Assembly: GCF_000518265.1 (NCBI RefSeq)
Contig: NZ_JADG01000007.1
Coordinates: forward strand, 1 to 64,000
DNA: 64,000 nt
Reading direction: 5' to 3'
Origin: Actinomadura oligospora ATCC 43269
GTDB lineage: Bacteria > Actinomycetota > Actinomycetes > Streptosporangiales > Streptosporangiaceae
The translations under genes and the position numbers were made by a program. Below the pieces are notes generated by a model that worked only from the letters and a program-made list of their open reading frames with translations, was not told the DNA's origin and did no database searches. This document shows positions 25,240 through 33,352 of the stretch, one piece after another (within the stretch, counting starts at the first letter, position 1; every line of letters begins with the position of its first letter).

Positions 25240-25770
25240 CCGAATGGCGTCCAGGCGCGGGTGGTGACACCGCGGAAGGAGTATGCCGCGCGAAGCGGGA
25301 CCGCGGTTCTCGGACGGGACGCCAAGGTCCCGCTCAACGGCTACTTCCGGATCGGCAGCAACACCAAGACCTTCGCGGCGGCGGTGGTCCTGCAGCTGGA
25401 GGCGGAGGGGCGCCTTTCCCTGAAGGACTCCGTCGAGCGGTGGCTGCCGGGCCTGGTGCAGGGCAACGGAAACGAGGGCAACAAGATCACCATCAGGAAT
25501 CTCCTGCAACACACCAGCGGGTTGTACGACCATCCCCACGACGTCGAGAAGGAGATGGCGAGCATGCGTCTGAGCTGCGGCACCGTGTGGTCCCATACGG
25601 GCGGGACACCCGGATTCATCACTGGTAACGCCGTCACCGCCGACGGCCGCACCAGCGTCATCACCTCGGAGTCCACAGACAGCCAGTCGTCCGCGACGGG
25701 CGAGCCCAGGCAACGGCTCATCGACCACGCCATCTGCTCACCGTCCGGCGCCCAGACACCGCGCACCTGA
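25240..25770 (+). pseudogene. Decayed serine beta-lactamase/DD-carboxypeptidase gene
   Basis: The frame (MVTPRKEY from GTG 25261, homology starting about 25249) matches penicillin-binding serine hydrolases of the class C beta-lactamase fold, but only in parts. The SxxK nucleophile box is intact in GYFRIGSNTKTFAAAVVLQL, and LLQHTSGLYDHPHDVEKEM follows normally. The chain then jumps to LSCGTVWSHTGGTPGF, the C-terminal KTG-equivalent (HTG) region. About 150-200 residues, with the YxN catalytic motif, are missing, and no signal peptide precedes the N-terminus. It cannot be an active hydrolase. Confidence 0.8.
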
Positions 25771-25838
25771 CCCGGTAGCGTCCCTGACGTGCGACGACGC
25801 GGCGGAGCGGGGGCTCGCCGCGTCGTCGGGGGTGGGGG

Positions 25839-27251
25839 TCAGATGAAGGTGCTGAGGGTGGCGGCCATGGCGAAGCCGACGACGGACAGGATGGTTTCGA
25901 GGACGGTCCAGGTCCTGAGGGTGTCGCGGACGGAGAGGTTGAAGTAGCGCGACACGATCCAGAAGCCGCCGTCGTTGACGTGCGAGGCGATGATCGAGCC
26001 CGCGGAGATGGCGACGGCGATCAGGGCCAGGTGGGCCTGGGAGTGGTGCTCGCCGTGCAGGAGGGGGCCGACGATGCCGCCGGTGGTGACGATGGCGACC
26101 GTCGCGGAGCCCTGGGCCAGGCGCAGCCCGCAGCTGATCAGGTAGGCGAGGACGATGATGGGGAGCCCGGCGTCCGACATCGTGGACGCCAGGGCCTTGC
26201 CCACGCCGGTGGCCGAGATGACCGCGCCGAAGAACGCGCCGCCGCCGACCACCAGGAGGATCATGCCGACCGGGCGGAGGGAGCGGGTGGCCAGGTCGGA
26301 GAGCTCCTTGGCCGGGATGCCGCGCCGGACGCCCAGCAGGTGGCTGGCCAGGAGGACGGCGATGGTCAGGGCCACGGCGGGGGTGCCGAGGAAGGTGAGC
26401 AGGGGGAGGATCCCGCTGCCCTTCCACCAGACGTCGCCGAAGGTCGCGAGCAGGATCAGGACGAGCGGGACGATGATGATCAGGGCGACCAGGGCCAGCG
26501 ACGGCTCGGGCCGCCGCCCGTCCTCCTCACCGTCCTCGCGGTCCTCCTCCCGGGCCTCCTCGCCGACCGTGTAGTCCTCGGGGACGGTCGCCATGACGCG
26601 CTTGCCGATCCACGTCCCCCAAGCGACGCCCGCGACGAGGAACGCGGGGATTCCGCAGGTCAGGCCCATGATGATCAGCCAGCCGAGGGACACGCCCAGC
26701 AGTCCGGACGCGGCGACCGGGCCCGGGTGCGGCGGCAGGAACGCGTGCGTCATCGACAGGCCCGCCAGCATCGGCATCGCGTACAGGACGAGCGAACGCG
26801 CGCCGCGCCGGGCGGTGATGTAGACGAGCGGCGCCAGCACGAAGATGCCGATGTCGAAGAAGACCGGCACGCCGAAGATGAGGCCGACCAGGCCCATGAC
26901 GAGCGGGGCGCGTTTCTCGCCGAAGACGCTCAGGAGTTTCCGGGTGAGGACGTCGGCTCCGCCGGACGCCTCCAGGATCGCGCCGAGGATCGTCCCCAGG
27001 CCGATGATCGGGGCGATGTGACCGAGGATGCCGCCGAAGCCGGTCTCCAGGAGGGAGGTCTTGGAGCTGAGCGGCGTCCCGACGATCTGGGAGACGGGGA
27101 GTCCGGCGGCGAGCGCGAGGGCGAGGCCGGACACCAGCAGGGAGATGAACGGTTCGAGTCTGACCTTGATGATGAGCACGAGCAGCAGGGCGATGGCCAG
27201 CGCGCACAGCAGGAGCAGGCCGCCCGTCTCGTGACGGAGCCAGTGGACCAT
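25839..27251 (-). CDS. GntP-family permease (gluconate or D-serine, DsdX-like)
   Basis: A 470-residue integral membrane permease of the gluconate:H+ symporter family. Hydrophobic helices run throughout; family blocks include GFGGILGHIAPIIGLGTILG, GVPVFFDIGIFVLAPLVY, HAFLPPHPGPVAASGLLG, and RLAQGSATVAIVTTGGI. A charged loop (EEAREEDREDGEEDGRR, about 232-248) divides the two halves. GntP members take up gluconate, but the E. coli paralogue DsdX carries D-serine. Here the next two genes act on D-amino acids, so D-serine or another D-amino acid is a good candidate. ATG 27251 chosen. It is the last gene of the minus-strand arm. Confidence 0.9.
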   Translation of the reverse strand: MVHWLRHETGGLLLLCALAIALLLVLIIKVRLEPFISLLVSGLALALAAGLPVSQIVGTPLSSKTSLLETGFGGILGHIAPIIGLGTILGAILEASGGADVLTRKLLSVFGEKRAPLVMGLVGLIFGVPVFFDIGIFVLAPLVYITARRGARSLVLYAMPMLAGLSMTHAFLPPHPGPVAASGLLGVSLGWLIIMGLTCGIPAFLVAGVAWGTWIGKRVMATVPEDYTVGEEAREEDREDGEEDGRRPEPSLALVALIIIVPLVLILLATFGDVWWKGSGILPLLTFLGTPAVALTIAVLLASHLLGVRRGIPAKELSDLATRSLRPVGMILLVVGGGAFFGAVISATGVGKALASTMSDAGLPIIVLAYLISCGLRLAQGSATVAIVTTGGIVGPLLHGEHHSQAHLALIAVAISAGSIIASHVNDGGFWIVSRYFNLSVRDTLRTWTVLETILSVVGFAMAATLSTFI

Positions 27252-27265
27252 GGGGGGTGTGCCTC

Positions 27266-28870
27266 TCAGGGGGTGGGCGTGGTGTCCCGTCCGCGTCGCA
27301 GGGCGTGGCCGGGGAGTGCGCCGGTCGGGCGGCCGCCCGCGAGGACGGGGACGCCGTTGACCAGCACGTGCGTGATGCCTTCGGGGACGGTCCGGGGTGC
27401 CTCGAAGGTGGCGGTGTCCCGCACGGTGGCGGGATCGAACAGGACGAGGTCGGCGTGGTACCCGGCACGGACGAGGCCACGCCCGCGCAGCCGGAGCCGT
27501 CGCGCGGGACGTCCGGTCAGGTGCGCGACGCACTCCTCCAGGGTGAGGACGCCCAGGTCACGGACGTAGCGGGCGAGGTACCGGGGGAACGTGCCGTACG
27601 CGCGGGGGTGCGGTTTCGCGCCGGGGGTCAGCGGGAGGAGGCCGTCGCTGCCGCCGGTGTGCGCGGGGTGCCGCATGATCGCGCGGACGTTCTCCTCGTG
27701 CCCGACGTGCTGCAGGATCGTCGTGCCGAGGTCGTCGGCGGCCAGGAGTTCGCGGAACACCTCGAACGGCGGCCGTCCGGAGGACGCGGCGAGGGCGGCG
27801 ACGGTGCGTCCGACCGTGCCGGGGACGCGTGATCCGGAGATCTCGACGGTGTCCCACTCGACGGGGACGCCGTGACAGCCGTCCGATCCGTCCACTTCCA
27901 TGACCCGCCGGATCGCGGACGCGGACGCGGGGTCGGCCAGGCGGGCGAGGGCGGCGGCGGGCCCGCCCTCGGCCGCGCGGCTGGGGAGCAGGGCGGCGAG
28001 CGTGGTGGATCCGGGCAGGTAGGGATAGGTGTCGAGGGTGATGTCGCAGCCGTCCGCGAGGGCCTGGTCCAGCAGGGCGAGCAGTTCCCCCGCGCGGCCC
28101 TCGTTCACGGCGAAGTTCATCGTGGCGTGGGCGAGGTGCAGCGGGCAGCCGGAGCGCCGCGACACCTCGACCATTGCGGCGTACGCGTCCAGCGCGCCCG
28201 CGCCGTACGAGCGGTGGTGCGGCGAGTAGTAACCACCGAGGCCCGCGACGACCTGGCACAACGCGACGAGTTCGGCGTCGGAGGCGTACATCCCGGGCAC
28301 GTAGGTCAGGCCGCTGGACATGCCGACCGCGCCCTCGCGCATCCCGGTCGCGACGAGGTCGCGCTGCCGGTCGAGTTCGGCGCGGGTCGGCTCGCGCGCG
28401 TCCCAGCCCATGGCGAGCATCCGGACGCTGCCCTGCGGGACGAGGTAGGCGGCGTTCACGGCGATGCCGTCGTCCAGCCGGTCGAGGTACTCGCCGACCG
28501 TGCGCCAGTCCCAGTCGAAGCCGTCCGGGTCGCCGTTCCAGCCCGCGATGGTCTGCCGGACGGACGCCAGCGTCGCGTCCGAGACCGGCGCGTAGGACAG
28601 GCCGTCCTGGCCGATGACCTCGCAGGTCACTCCCTGGGCCACCTTCGCGAGGTGGCCCGGCGCGGCGAGCAGCGCGAGGTCGGAGTGGGCGTGCATGTCG
28701 ATGAAGCCGGGCGCGAGGACGAGCCCGTCCGCGTCGACGACGTGCGACGCGGACGACGGCTTCGTGGTGATTTCGGCGATGCGCCCTTCGGCCACGCGGA
28801 CGTTCGCGCGGTACGCCGCGGCTCCGGTGCCGTCGACGACCGTCGCGTCCCGGAAGAGCAGGGAGGACAC
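27266..28870 (-). CDS. N-acyl-D-amino-acid deacylase (D-aminoacylase)
   Basis: A 534-residue amidohydrolase releasing D-amino acids from N-acyl-D-amino acids. It has the urease-type beta-sandwich (VVDGTGAAAYRANVRV) and a metal-dependent barrel: HxH in FIDMHAHSDL (near 66-68), Cys in GVTCEVIGQDG, His in YYSPHHRSYG and LHLAHATMNF, and Asp in GGSDGLLP, corresponding to the D-aminoacylase ligands. GTG 28870 starts one base after the stop of the dehydratase gene, indicating coupling. It lies between the permease and the PLP enzyme, and its product would feed the latter. Confidence 0.9.
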   Translation of the reverse strand: MSSLLFRDATVVDGTGAAAYRANVRVAEGRIAEITTKPSSASHVVDADGLVLAPGFIDMHAHSDLALLAAPGHLAKVAQGVTCEVIGQDGLSYAPVSDATLASVRQTIAGWNGDPDGFDWDWRTVGEYLDRLDDGIAVNAAYLVPQGSVRMLAMGWDAREPTRAELDRQRDLVATGMREGAVGMSSGLTYVPGMYASDAELVALCQVVAGLGGYYSPHHRSYGAGALDAYAAMVEVSRRSGCPLHLAHATMNFAVNEGRAGELLALLDQALADGCDITLDTYPYLPGSTTLAALLPSRAAEGGPAAALARLADPASASAIRRVMEVDGSDGCHGVPVEWDTVEISGSRVPGTVGRTVAALAASSGRPPFEVFRELLAADDLGTTILQHVGHEENVRAIMRHPAHTGGSDGLLPLTPGAKPHPRAYGTFPRYLARYVRDLGVLTLEECVAHLTGRPARRLRLRGRGLVRAGYHADLVLFDPATVRDTATFEAPRTVPEGITHVLVNGVPVLAGGRPTGALPGHALRRGRDTTPTP

Positions 28871-28871
28871 G

Positions 28872-30152
28872 TCAGAACCAGGTCCGGACGAAGTCGACCA
28901 CGGCCGGGTCCTCGTCGTCGGCGGACGAGATGACCGGGATGAGCTGCCATTTGTCCATCGCCGTGCACGGGTGCGACAGCCCGAGCCGGACGACGTCGCC
29001 GACCTCGACGTCCGCGTCGCGGAGGAACGCGTGCTGGTCGGCGAGGGCGCTGACGTGCGCGTTCGCGACGGGGGCGGCACCGCGTCCCCGGACGAGCTGG
29101 GGCACCGGCATGCCCTCGTCGAACGGCACGTCGCGCTTGCCCGCGTCGACGAGCGCGAGGTGGCGTTCGGGCCGGGAGACGACGCGTCCCCAGCCGTGCA
29201 TCGCCGAGCGGAACCGCTCGCCCCCGACCCGCTCGCTCTCGGCGCCCTCGGCGCTCTCGGCGCGCGCGAACGGCGAGATGCCCCGGTAGAAGACGTCGTC
29301 GTGGATCAGGTACGCGCCGGAGCGGAGGATCACGCGCGCGGACGGCAGGCCGCCCAGCACGTCCACGACCTGGTCGAAGTAGGCGCTGCCGCCCGCCGTC
29401 GCGATCGGCGCGTCCACCTCGAAGGGCAGGCGTCCGAAGAGTTCGGCGAAGCGGCGCAGGTAGTCGTCCACGGCGGACAGCGCGGTGTCGGACGCGTCGT
29501 GCGCGAGCACGCCCTCGTACCCGCCGACGCCCACGAGCCGCAGTGTCGGCGCGGACCGGATCGCCGCGGCGACGGCCTCCGCCTCGCCGAGCGTGCGCGC
29601 GCCGGTTCGTCCGCCGGGTCCGCCGAGCTCGACGCAGACGTCCACCGGACGGGACGCTCCGGCGTCGCGCAGCGCGGCGTCCATCAGCTCGACCGTCCGC
29701 ACCGAGTCGGCCCACGACAGGAACTCGAACTCCGGGTCGCGGTCGAGTTCGGCGGCGATCCAGGCGAGCCCGGCCGGGTCGATGAGCGCGTTCGCCAGCA
29801 GCAACCGCTTCACGCCGAACGCGCGCGCGACACGCAGTTGCGGGAGGTTCGCGAGCGTGATGCCCCAGGCCCCGGCGTCGAGCTGCGCCTTCCAGAGCTG
29901 CGGAGCCATCGTCGTCTTGCCGTGCGGGGCCAGTTCGACGCCCGCCTTGTCGGCGTATCCGGCCATCAGCGCGAGGTTGTGGCCGAGCGCGGCGGCGTCG
30001 AGCGTCAGCAGCGGCGTACCGAGGTCGCCGAGGACGGGCCCGGTCGCCAGGTACTCGGCCACGGTCCGTCCGTGCGCGATCGCCGGGACGGCCTGGAACC
30101 GCCAGTCGAGCCGTTCGTCTCGCAGGGCCGCCACCGCGTCGCCGTCGATCAT
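28872..30152 (-). CDS. DSD1-type PLP-dependent D-serine dehydratase / D-amino acid deaminase
   Basis: A 426-residue fold-type III PLP enzyme of the alanine racemase/D-serine dehydratase-like family. The PLP lysine is in ELAPHGKTTMAPQ (near residue 79). The C-terminal GLSHPCTAMDKWQLI has the His and Cys that bind zinc in eukaryotic-type D-serine dehydratases. Such enzymes turn D-serine into pyruvate and ammonia, or cleave D-threonine or D-hydroxyaspartate. The aminoacrylate/imine intermediates explain a RidA gene in the divergent operon. ATG 30152 follows GGGAGCGGAG. It is the first gene of the minus-strand arm. Confidence 0.87.
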   Translation of the reverse strand: MIDGDAVAALRDERLDWRFQAVPAIAHGRTVAEYLATGPVLGDLGTPLLTLDAAALGHNLALMAGYADKAGVELAPHGKTTMAPQLWKAQLDAGAWGITLANLPQLRVARAFGVKRLLLANALIDPAGLAWIAAELDRDPEFEFLSWADSVRTVELMDAALRDAGASRPVDVCVELGGPGGRTGARTLGEAEAVAAAIRSAPTLRLVGVGGYEGVLAHDASDTALSAVDDYLRRFAELFGRLPFEVDAPIATAGGSAYFDQVVDVLGGLPSARVILRSGAYLIHDDVFYRGISPFARAESAEGAESERVGGERFRSAMHGWGRVVSRPERHLALVDAGKRDVPFDEGMPVPQLVRGRGAAPVANAHVSALADQHAFLRDADVEVGDVVRLGLSHPCTAMDKWQLIPVISSADDEDPAVVDFVRTWF

Positions 30153-30171
30153 CTCCGCTCCCACCTTTACT

Positions 30172-30199
30172 GTTGCGCTACTTGCAACGTGCATTGCAC
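30172..30199. promoter_or_regulatory. Clustered inverted repeats in the divergent D-amino-acid regulon promoter
   Basis: GTTGC (30172-30176) and GCAAC (30184-30188) form an inverted repeat with a 7-base spacer. Directly beside it GTGCA-T-TGCAC (30189-30199) is a perfect 11-bp palindrome. They sit 20-50 bases before the DSD1 start and 86-113 bases before the kinase start, in the only divergent gap of the cluster. The IclR-type regulator encoded at 31256 is the natural candidate to bind them. Confidence 0.5.
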
Positions 30200-30284
30200 T
30201 ATGCGTTCTGCCGGTTGTAGCATCGCGATCACGAGCGGGTCAACGCTGATCGCCGAACCGTCGACATCCGGGAGCAGCGGAAAC

Positions 30285-31259
30285 ATGAAGCGGCAGTCGC
30301 CGGTGGCGTGTGTGGGCGAGACCATGGCCGCGCTCCTGCCGGACCGTCCCGGACCGCTGGAACACGTCGAGACCTTCCGGCACGCGATCGGCGGCGCGGA
30401 GGCGAACGTGGCGCGCGGGCTGGCGGCGCTCGGCGTCCCGTCCGCCTGGGTCGGACGCGTCGGAGACGACGGTTTCGGACGTCGCGTCCTCGCCGAACTG
30501 ACCGCGTCCGGTGTGGACACGTCCGCCGTCGAGATCGACCCGCGCCGTCCGACCGGCCTGTACGTCAAGGAGACCGGGCCGTCCGGCAGCGTCCTGCACT
30601 ACTACCGCGAAGGCTCGGCAGGGTCCGCGCTCTCGCCTGGGCTCCTGGACGTCCCGGTGTTGCGCGACGCGCCGCTCGTCCATCTGTCGGGCATCACGCC
30701 CGCGCTCTCGGGCGGCGCGCACGCGCTCGTCGCCGCACTGCTGCGACGACGCGTCCCGGGCCGTCTGACCAGCTTCGACCTGAATTTCCGGCCCGCGCTC
30801 TGGCCGCCGCACACCGACCCCGCCGCGACGCTGCGTCCGCTCCTGAACGCGGCCGACATCGTCCTGCTCGGCGCGGACGAGGCCGAGGCCGTCCTCGGCA
30901 CCGCCGACCCCGCGAAGCTCCGCGTCCTCCTCCCCGGCCCGGACACGATCGTCCTCAAGGACGGCCGTCACCAGGCCACCGCCATCACCCGCGAAGCGCC
31001 GGTCACGGAACGGGCGTTGCGGGTGGAGGTGGTGGAGCCGGTCGGGGCCGGGGACGCCTTCGCGGCCGGGTTCCTGGCCGGTACGCTGCGCGGGCTCGAT
31101 CCGCGCGGACGGCTGCGGCTCGGCCACCTGGCCGCCGCGGGCGCGCTGGTCGTGCCCGGCGACCACGGACCGCCGCCCCCGCCCGACCGGATCGCCGCGC
31201 TGCTCACCGCGACCCCGGCGGAGTGGGCGGCCACCACCATCACTCGGGGGACCCCATGA
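30285..31259 (+). CDS. PfkB-family sugar kinase (KDG kinase-like)
   Basis: A 324-residue ribokinase-fold kinase. Family signatures are [15 protein letters not shown] (about 34-48) near the substrate site, GRVGDDGFGRRV, and EPVGAGDAFAAGFLAG (about 250-265) with the catalytic Asp and anion hole. Similarity is highest in style to 2-keto-3-deoxygluconate kinases (FDLNFRPALW, IVLLGADEAEAVLG). It would phosphorylate a sugar acid or related ligand. Its place with D-amino-acid genes is not obvious; the GntP permease could also bring in a sugar acid. ATG 30285 follows GGAGCAGCGG. Its stop overlaps the IclR start by 4 nt. Confidence 0.87.
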   Translation: MKRQSPVACVGETMAALLPDRPGPLEHVETFRHAIGGAEANVARGLAALGVPSAWVGRVGDDGFGRRVLAELTASGVDTSAVEIDPRRPTGLYVKETGPSGSVLHYYREGSAGSALSPGLLDVPVLRDAPLVHLSGITPALSGGAHALVAALLRRRVPGRLTSFDLNFRPALWPPHTDPAATLRPLLNAADIVLLGADEAEAVLGTADPAKLRVLLPGPDTIVLKDGRHQATAITREAPVTERALRVEVVEPVGAGDAFAAGFLAGTLRGLDPRGRLRLGHLAAAGALVVPGDHGPPPPPDRIAALLTATPAEWAATTITRGTP

Positions 31260-32056
31260 GTCAGAGCCTCGCCCGCGGCCTCGCGCTGCTGCGCGGCCTC
31301 GCGGACGGCCCGCGCTCCCTGGACGACCTCGCGGCCGAACTCGGCGTCCACAAGACGACCGTGCTGCGGCTGCTGCGCGTCCTGGAGGACGACCGGTTCG
31401 TGCACCGCGACGACGACCACCGCTTCCACCTCGGCTCCAGGCTGTTCGAGCTGTCGGCGGCGGCGCTCGACCAGCGCGGCGTCCGGCGCGTCGCGGCCCC
31501 GCACCTGGCGCGGCTGAACGACCGCACCGGGCAGACCGTCCACCTCGGCGTGTACGAGGGCGGCGAGGTCGTCTACCTGGACAAGTACGACTCGCGGCAC
31601 GCCGTCCGGATGTACTCGCGGGTCGGCCTGCCGATGCCGCTGCACGCCACCGCGATCGCGAAGGTCCTGCTCGCCGACCTGCCCGAAACGCGCCGCCGCG
31701 CGGTCGCCGCCGCCATCGAGTACACCCCGTTCACGCCCAACACCCTGACCGGCCCGGACGCGCTGCTCGCCGAACTCGACCGGGTCGCCGCGCGCGGCCA
31801 CGCCGTGGACGACGCCGAGCACGAGACGTTCATCCACTGCGTCGCGGCCCCGGTCCGGGACGCGTCCGGACGCGTCGTCGCGGCGGCGTCCATCTCGGTC
31901 CCCGACCTCGCGCCCGTCGCGCCCGAGCGCGTCACCGACCTGCTGCCGGACCTGCTCGAGGCGACCCGGGCCATCTCCGCCGACTTCGGCCACCGTCCGG
32001 AAACCCGCCCCGAAGTAGCGAATCGCTCCGAAACGAAGGGAACCCAGAACGTATGA
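31256..32056 (+). CDS. IclR-family transcriptional regulator
   Basis: A 266-residue regulator. The winged helix lies in residues 1-60 (SQSLARGLALLRGLADGPRSLDDLAAELGVHKTTVLRLLRVLEDD, split over helix 2 and 3) and the effector domain in 75-250 (RTGQTVHLGVYEGGEVVYLDKYDS; PLHATAIAKVLLADLP; CVAAPVRDASGRVVAAASIS). It overlaps the kinase gene and the RidA gene by 4 nt each (ATGA), so all three are co-translated. It most likely controls both arms of the divergent regulon through the repeats at 30172-30199. Confidence 0.9.
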   Translation: MSQSLARGLALLRGLADGPRSLDDLAAELGVHKTTVLRLLRVLEDDRFVHRDDDHRFHLGSRLFELSAAALDQRGVRRVAAPHLARLNDRTGQTVHLGVYEGGEVVYLDKYDSRHAVRMYSRVGLPMPLHATAIAKVLLADLPETRRRAVAAAIEYTPFTPNTLTGPDALLAELDRVAARGHAVDDAEHETFIHCVAAPVRDASGRVVAAASISVPDLAPVAPERVTDLLPDLLEATRAISADFGHRPETRPEVANRSETKGTQNV

Positions 32057-32457
32057 CCGCCAAGATCGAGGTCCGCACCGACGGCGCTCCCACGCCCATG
32101 CCGGTGTTCTCGCAGGGCGTCCGCAAGGGGCCGATGCTCCAGGTCTCCGGGCAGGGCTCGCAGGACCCGCGGACCGGGGAGTTCGTGCACGTGGGGGACG
32201 TGAAGGCGCAGACCACCCGCACCCTGGAGAACATCCGCGCGATCCTGGAGGCGGGCGGCGCGTCCGTCGGGGACGTCATGATGTTCCGCGTCTACCTCAC
32301 CACCCGCGACCACTTCGCCGCGATGAACGAGGCGTACGCCGAGTTCGTCGCGAAGTACTCGGCCGACGTCCCGCTGCCCTGCCGCACGACCGTCTTCGTC
32401 GAGCTCCCGCTGCCCGACATGCTCGTCGAGATCGACGCCCTCGCCGTCGTGCTCTGA
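32053..32457 (+). CDS. RidA-family enamine/imine deaminase
   Basis: A 134-residue Rid protein. The catalytic arginine lies in LPCRTTVFVELPLPDMLVEID (near residue 113), the box that hydrolyses 2-aminoacrylate and other enamines/imines. The N-terminal PMPVFSQGVRKGPMLQVSGQ matches the family. Such enzymes remove the reactive intermediates that PLP dehydratases release, which fits the DSD1-type gene in the divergent operon. The trimeric substrate pocket is expected to lie between subunits. ATG 32053 overlaps the IclR stop by 4 nt. Confidence 0.92.
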   Translation: MTAKIEVRTDGAPTPMPVFSQGVRKGPMLQVSGQGSQDPRTGEFVHVGDVKAQTTRTLENIRAILEAGGASVGDVMMFRVYLTTRDHFAAMNEAYAEFVAKYSADVPLPCRTTVFVELPLPDMLVEIDALAVVL

Positions 32458-32490
32458 GCACGCGCCCTTCACCGTCGCGCCCTCCCCGGC

Positions 32491-33270
32491 CTAACCGGGC
32501 ATGCGCCCCTCGCCGAAGTGTCCGCGGGCGACCAGCTCCAGGGTGAGCAGGGCGGACGCGGACTCGACGGCCAGCAGCGCGATGAGCACGAGCAGCTGGG
32601 CGGCGCCCGCCTGGACCGGGTCCGCGCCGCCCAGCAGGACGCCGACGAACGCGCCCGGCAGCGTCACCAGGCCGACCGTCCGGGTCTGGTCGATCGCCGG
32701 GACGAGCGCCAGCGCCGCCGCCGGACGGCACACCTCCAGCGCCGCGTCCCGCCGGAGCAGCCCGAGCGCGAGGCCGCCCTCGTACTCGCCGCGCCGCTGC
32801 CACAGGTCGTCCAGGGCGCGGCGTCCGGTGAGCGCGGTCGCCGTCATCGCGCCGCCGACCAGGATTCCCGCGATCGGCAGCACGGCGATCGGACGCGCCG
32901 GAACGAGCCCGGTCGCCAGCAGCGTCACCAGCGCGGGGACGACACCGGACACGATGGCGAACGCCGTCCACCCCGCCGACCGCGCCGCCTCCCGAAGCGT
33001 GCTCACGCCGCGTCCGCGAACGCGGCGTGCCGCCGTGAAGGCCGCGACGGTCACCATCGCGGCGATGAAACACCCGGTCAGCGCCCCGCTGCGCAGCACA
33101 CCCGCGATGAGGAGCGACACGGCCGAGAGCTGAACGACCGCGCGGATCGCGGCGGTCGCGACGTCGCGAGAGAGGCCGAGCCCGCCCATCCGGACGAGCG
33201 CGACGGCGACGACGGTGAGCGCGCCGAGGACCAGCGCGAGCAAGGGCCCGACTGAGGGCGTTCCGGTCAT
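32491..33270 (-). CDS. FetB/UPF0014-family ABC permease
   Basis: A 259-residue, about seven-helix membrane protein of the UPF0014 family. The conserved motif DQTRTVGLVTLPGAFVGVLL then GGADPVQAGAAQLLV (about 194-228) is diagnostic, as is RAVVQLSAVSLLIAGV near 43-58. E. coli FetB works with the ATPase FetA in iron export and oxidative stress resistance. No ATPase gene is next to it here, so its partner must be elsewhere or it may act differently. It is convergent with RidA and divergent from the deacetylase. Confidence 0.85.
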   Translation of the reverse strand: MTGTPSVGPLLALVLGALTVVAVALVRMGGLGLSRDVATAAIRAVVQLSAVSLLIAGVLRSGALTGCFIAAMVTVAAFTAARRVRGRGVSTLREAARSAGWTAFAIVSGVVPALVTLLATGLVPARPIAVLPIAGILVGGAMTATALTGRRALDDLWQRRGEYEGGLALGLLRRDAALEVCRPAAALALVPAIDQTRTVGLVTLPGAFVGVLLGGADPVQAGAAQLLVLIALLAVESASALLTLELVARGHFGEGRMPG

Positions 33271-33352
33271 GGAGCGGCTTGGGATTTCATTTCAACGTAT
33301 TGTGACCTTATTCCGGCACCTCGCGGTCCAGAGACCCCGCTAACGTGGACAT

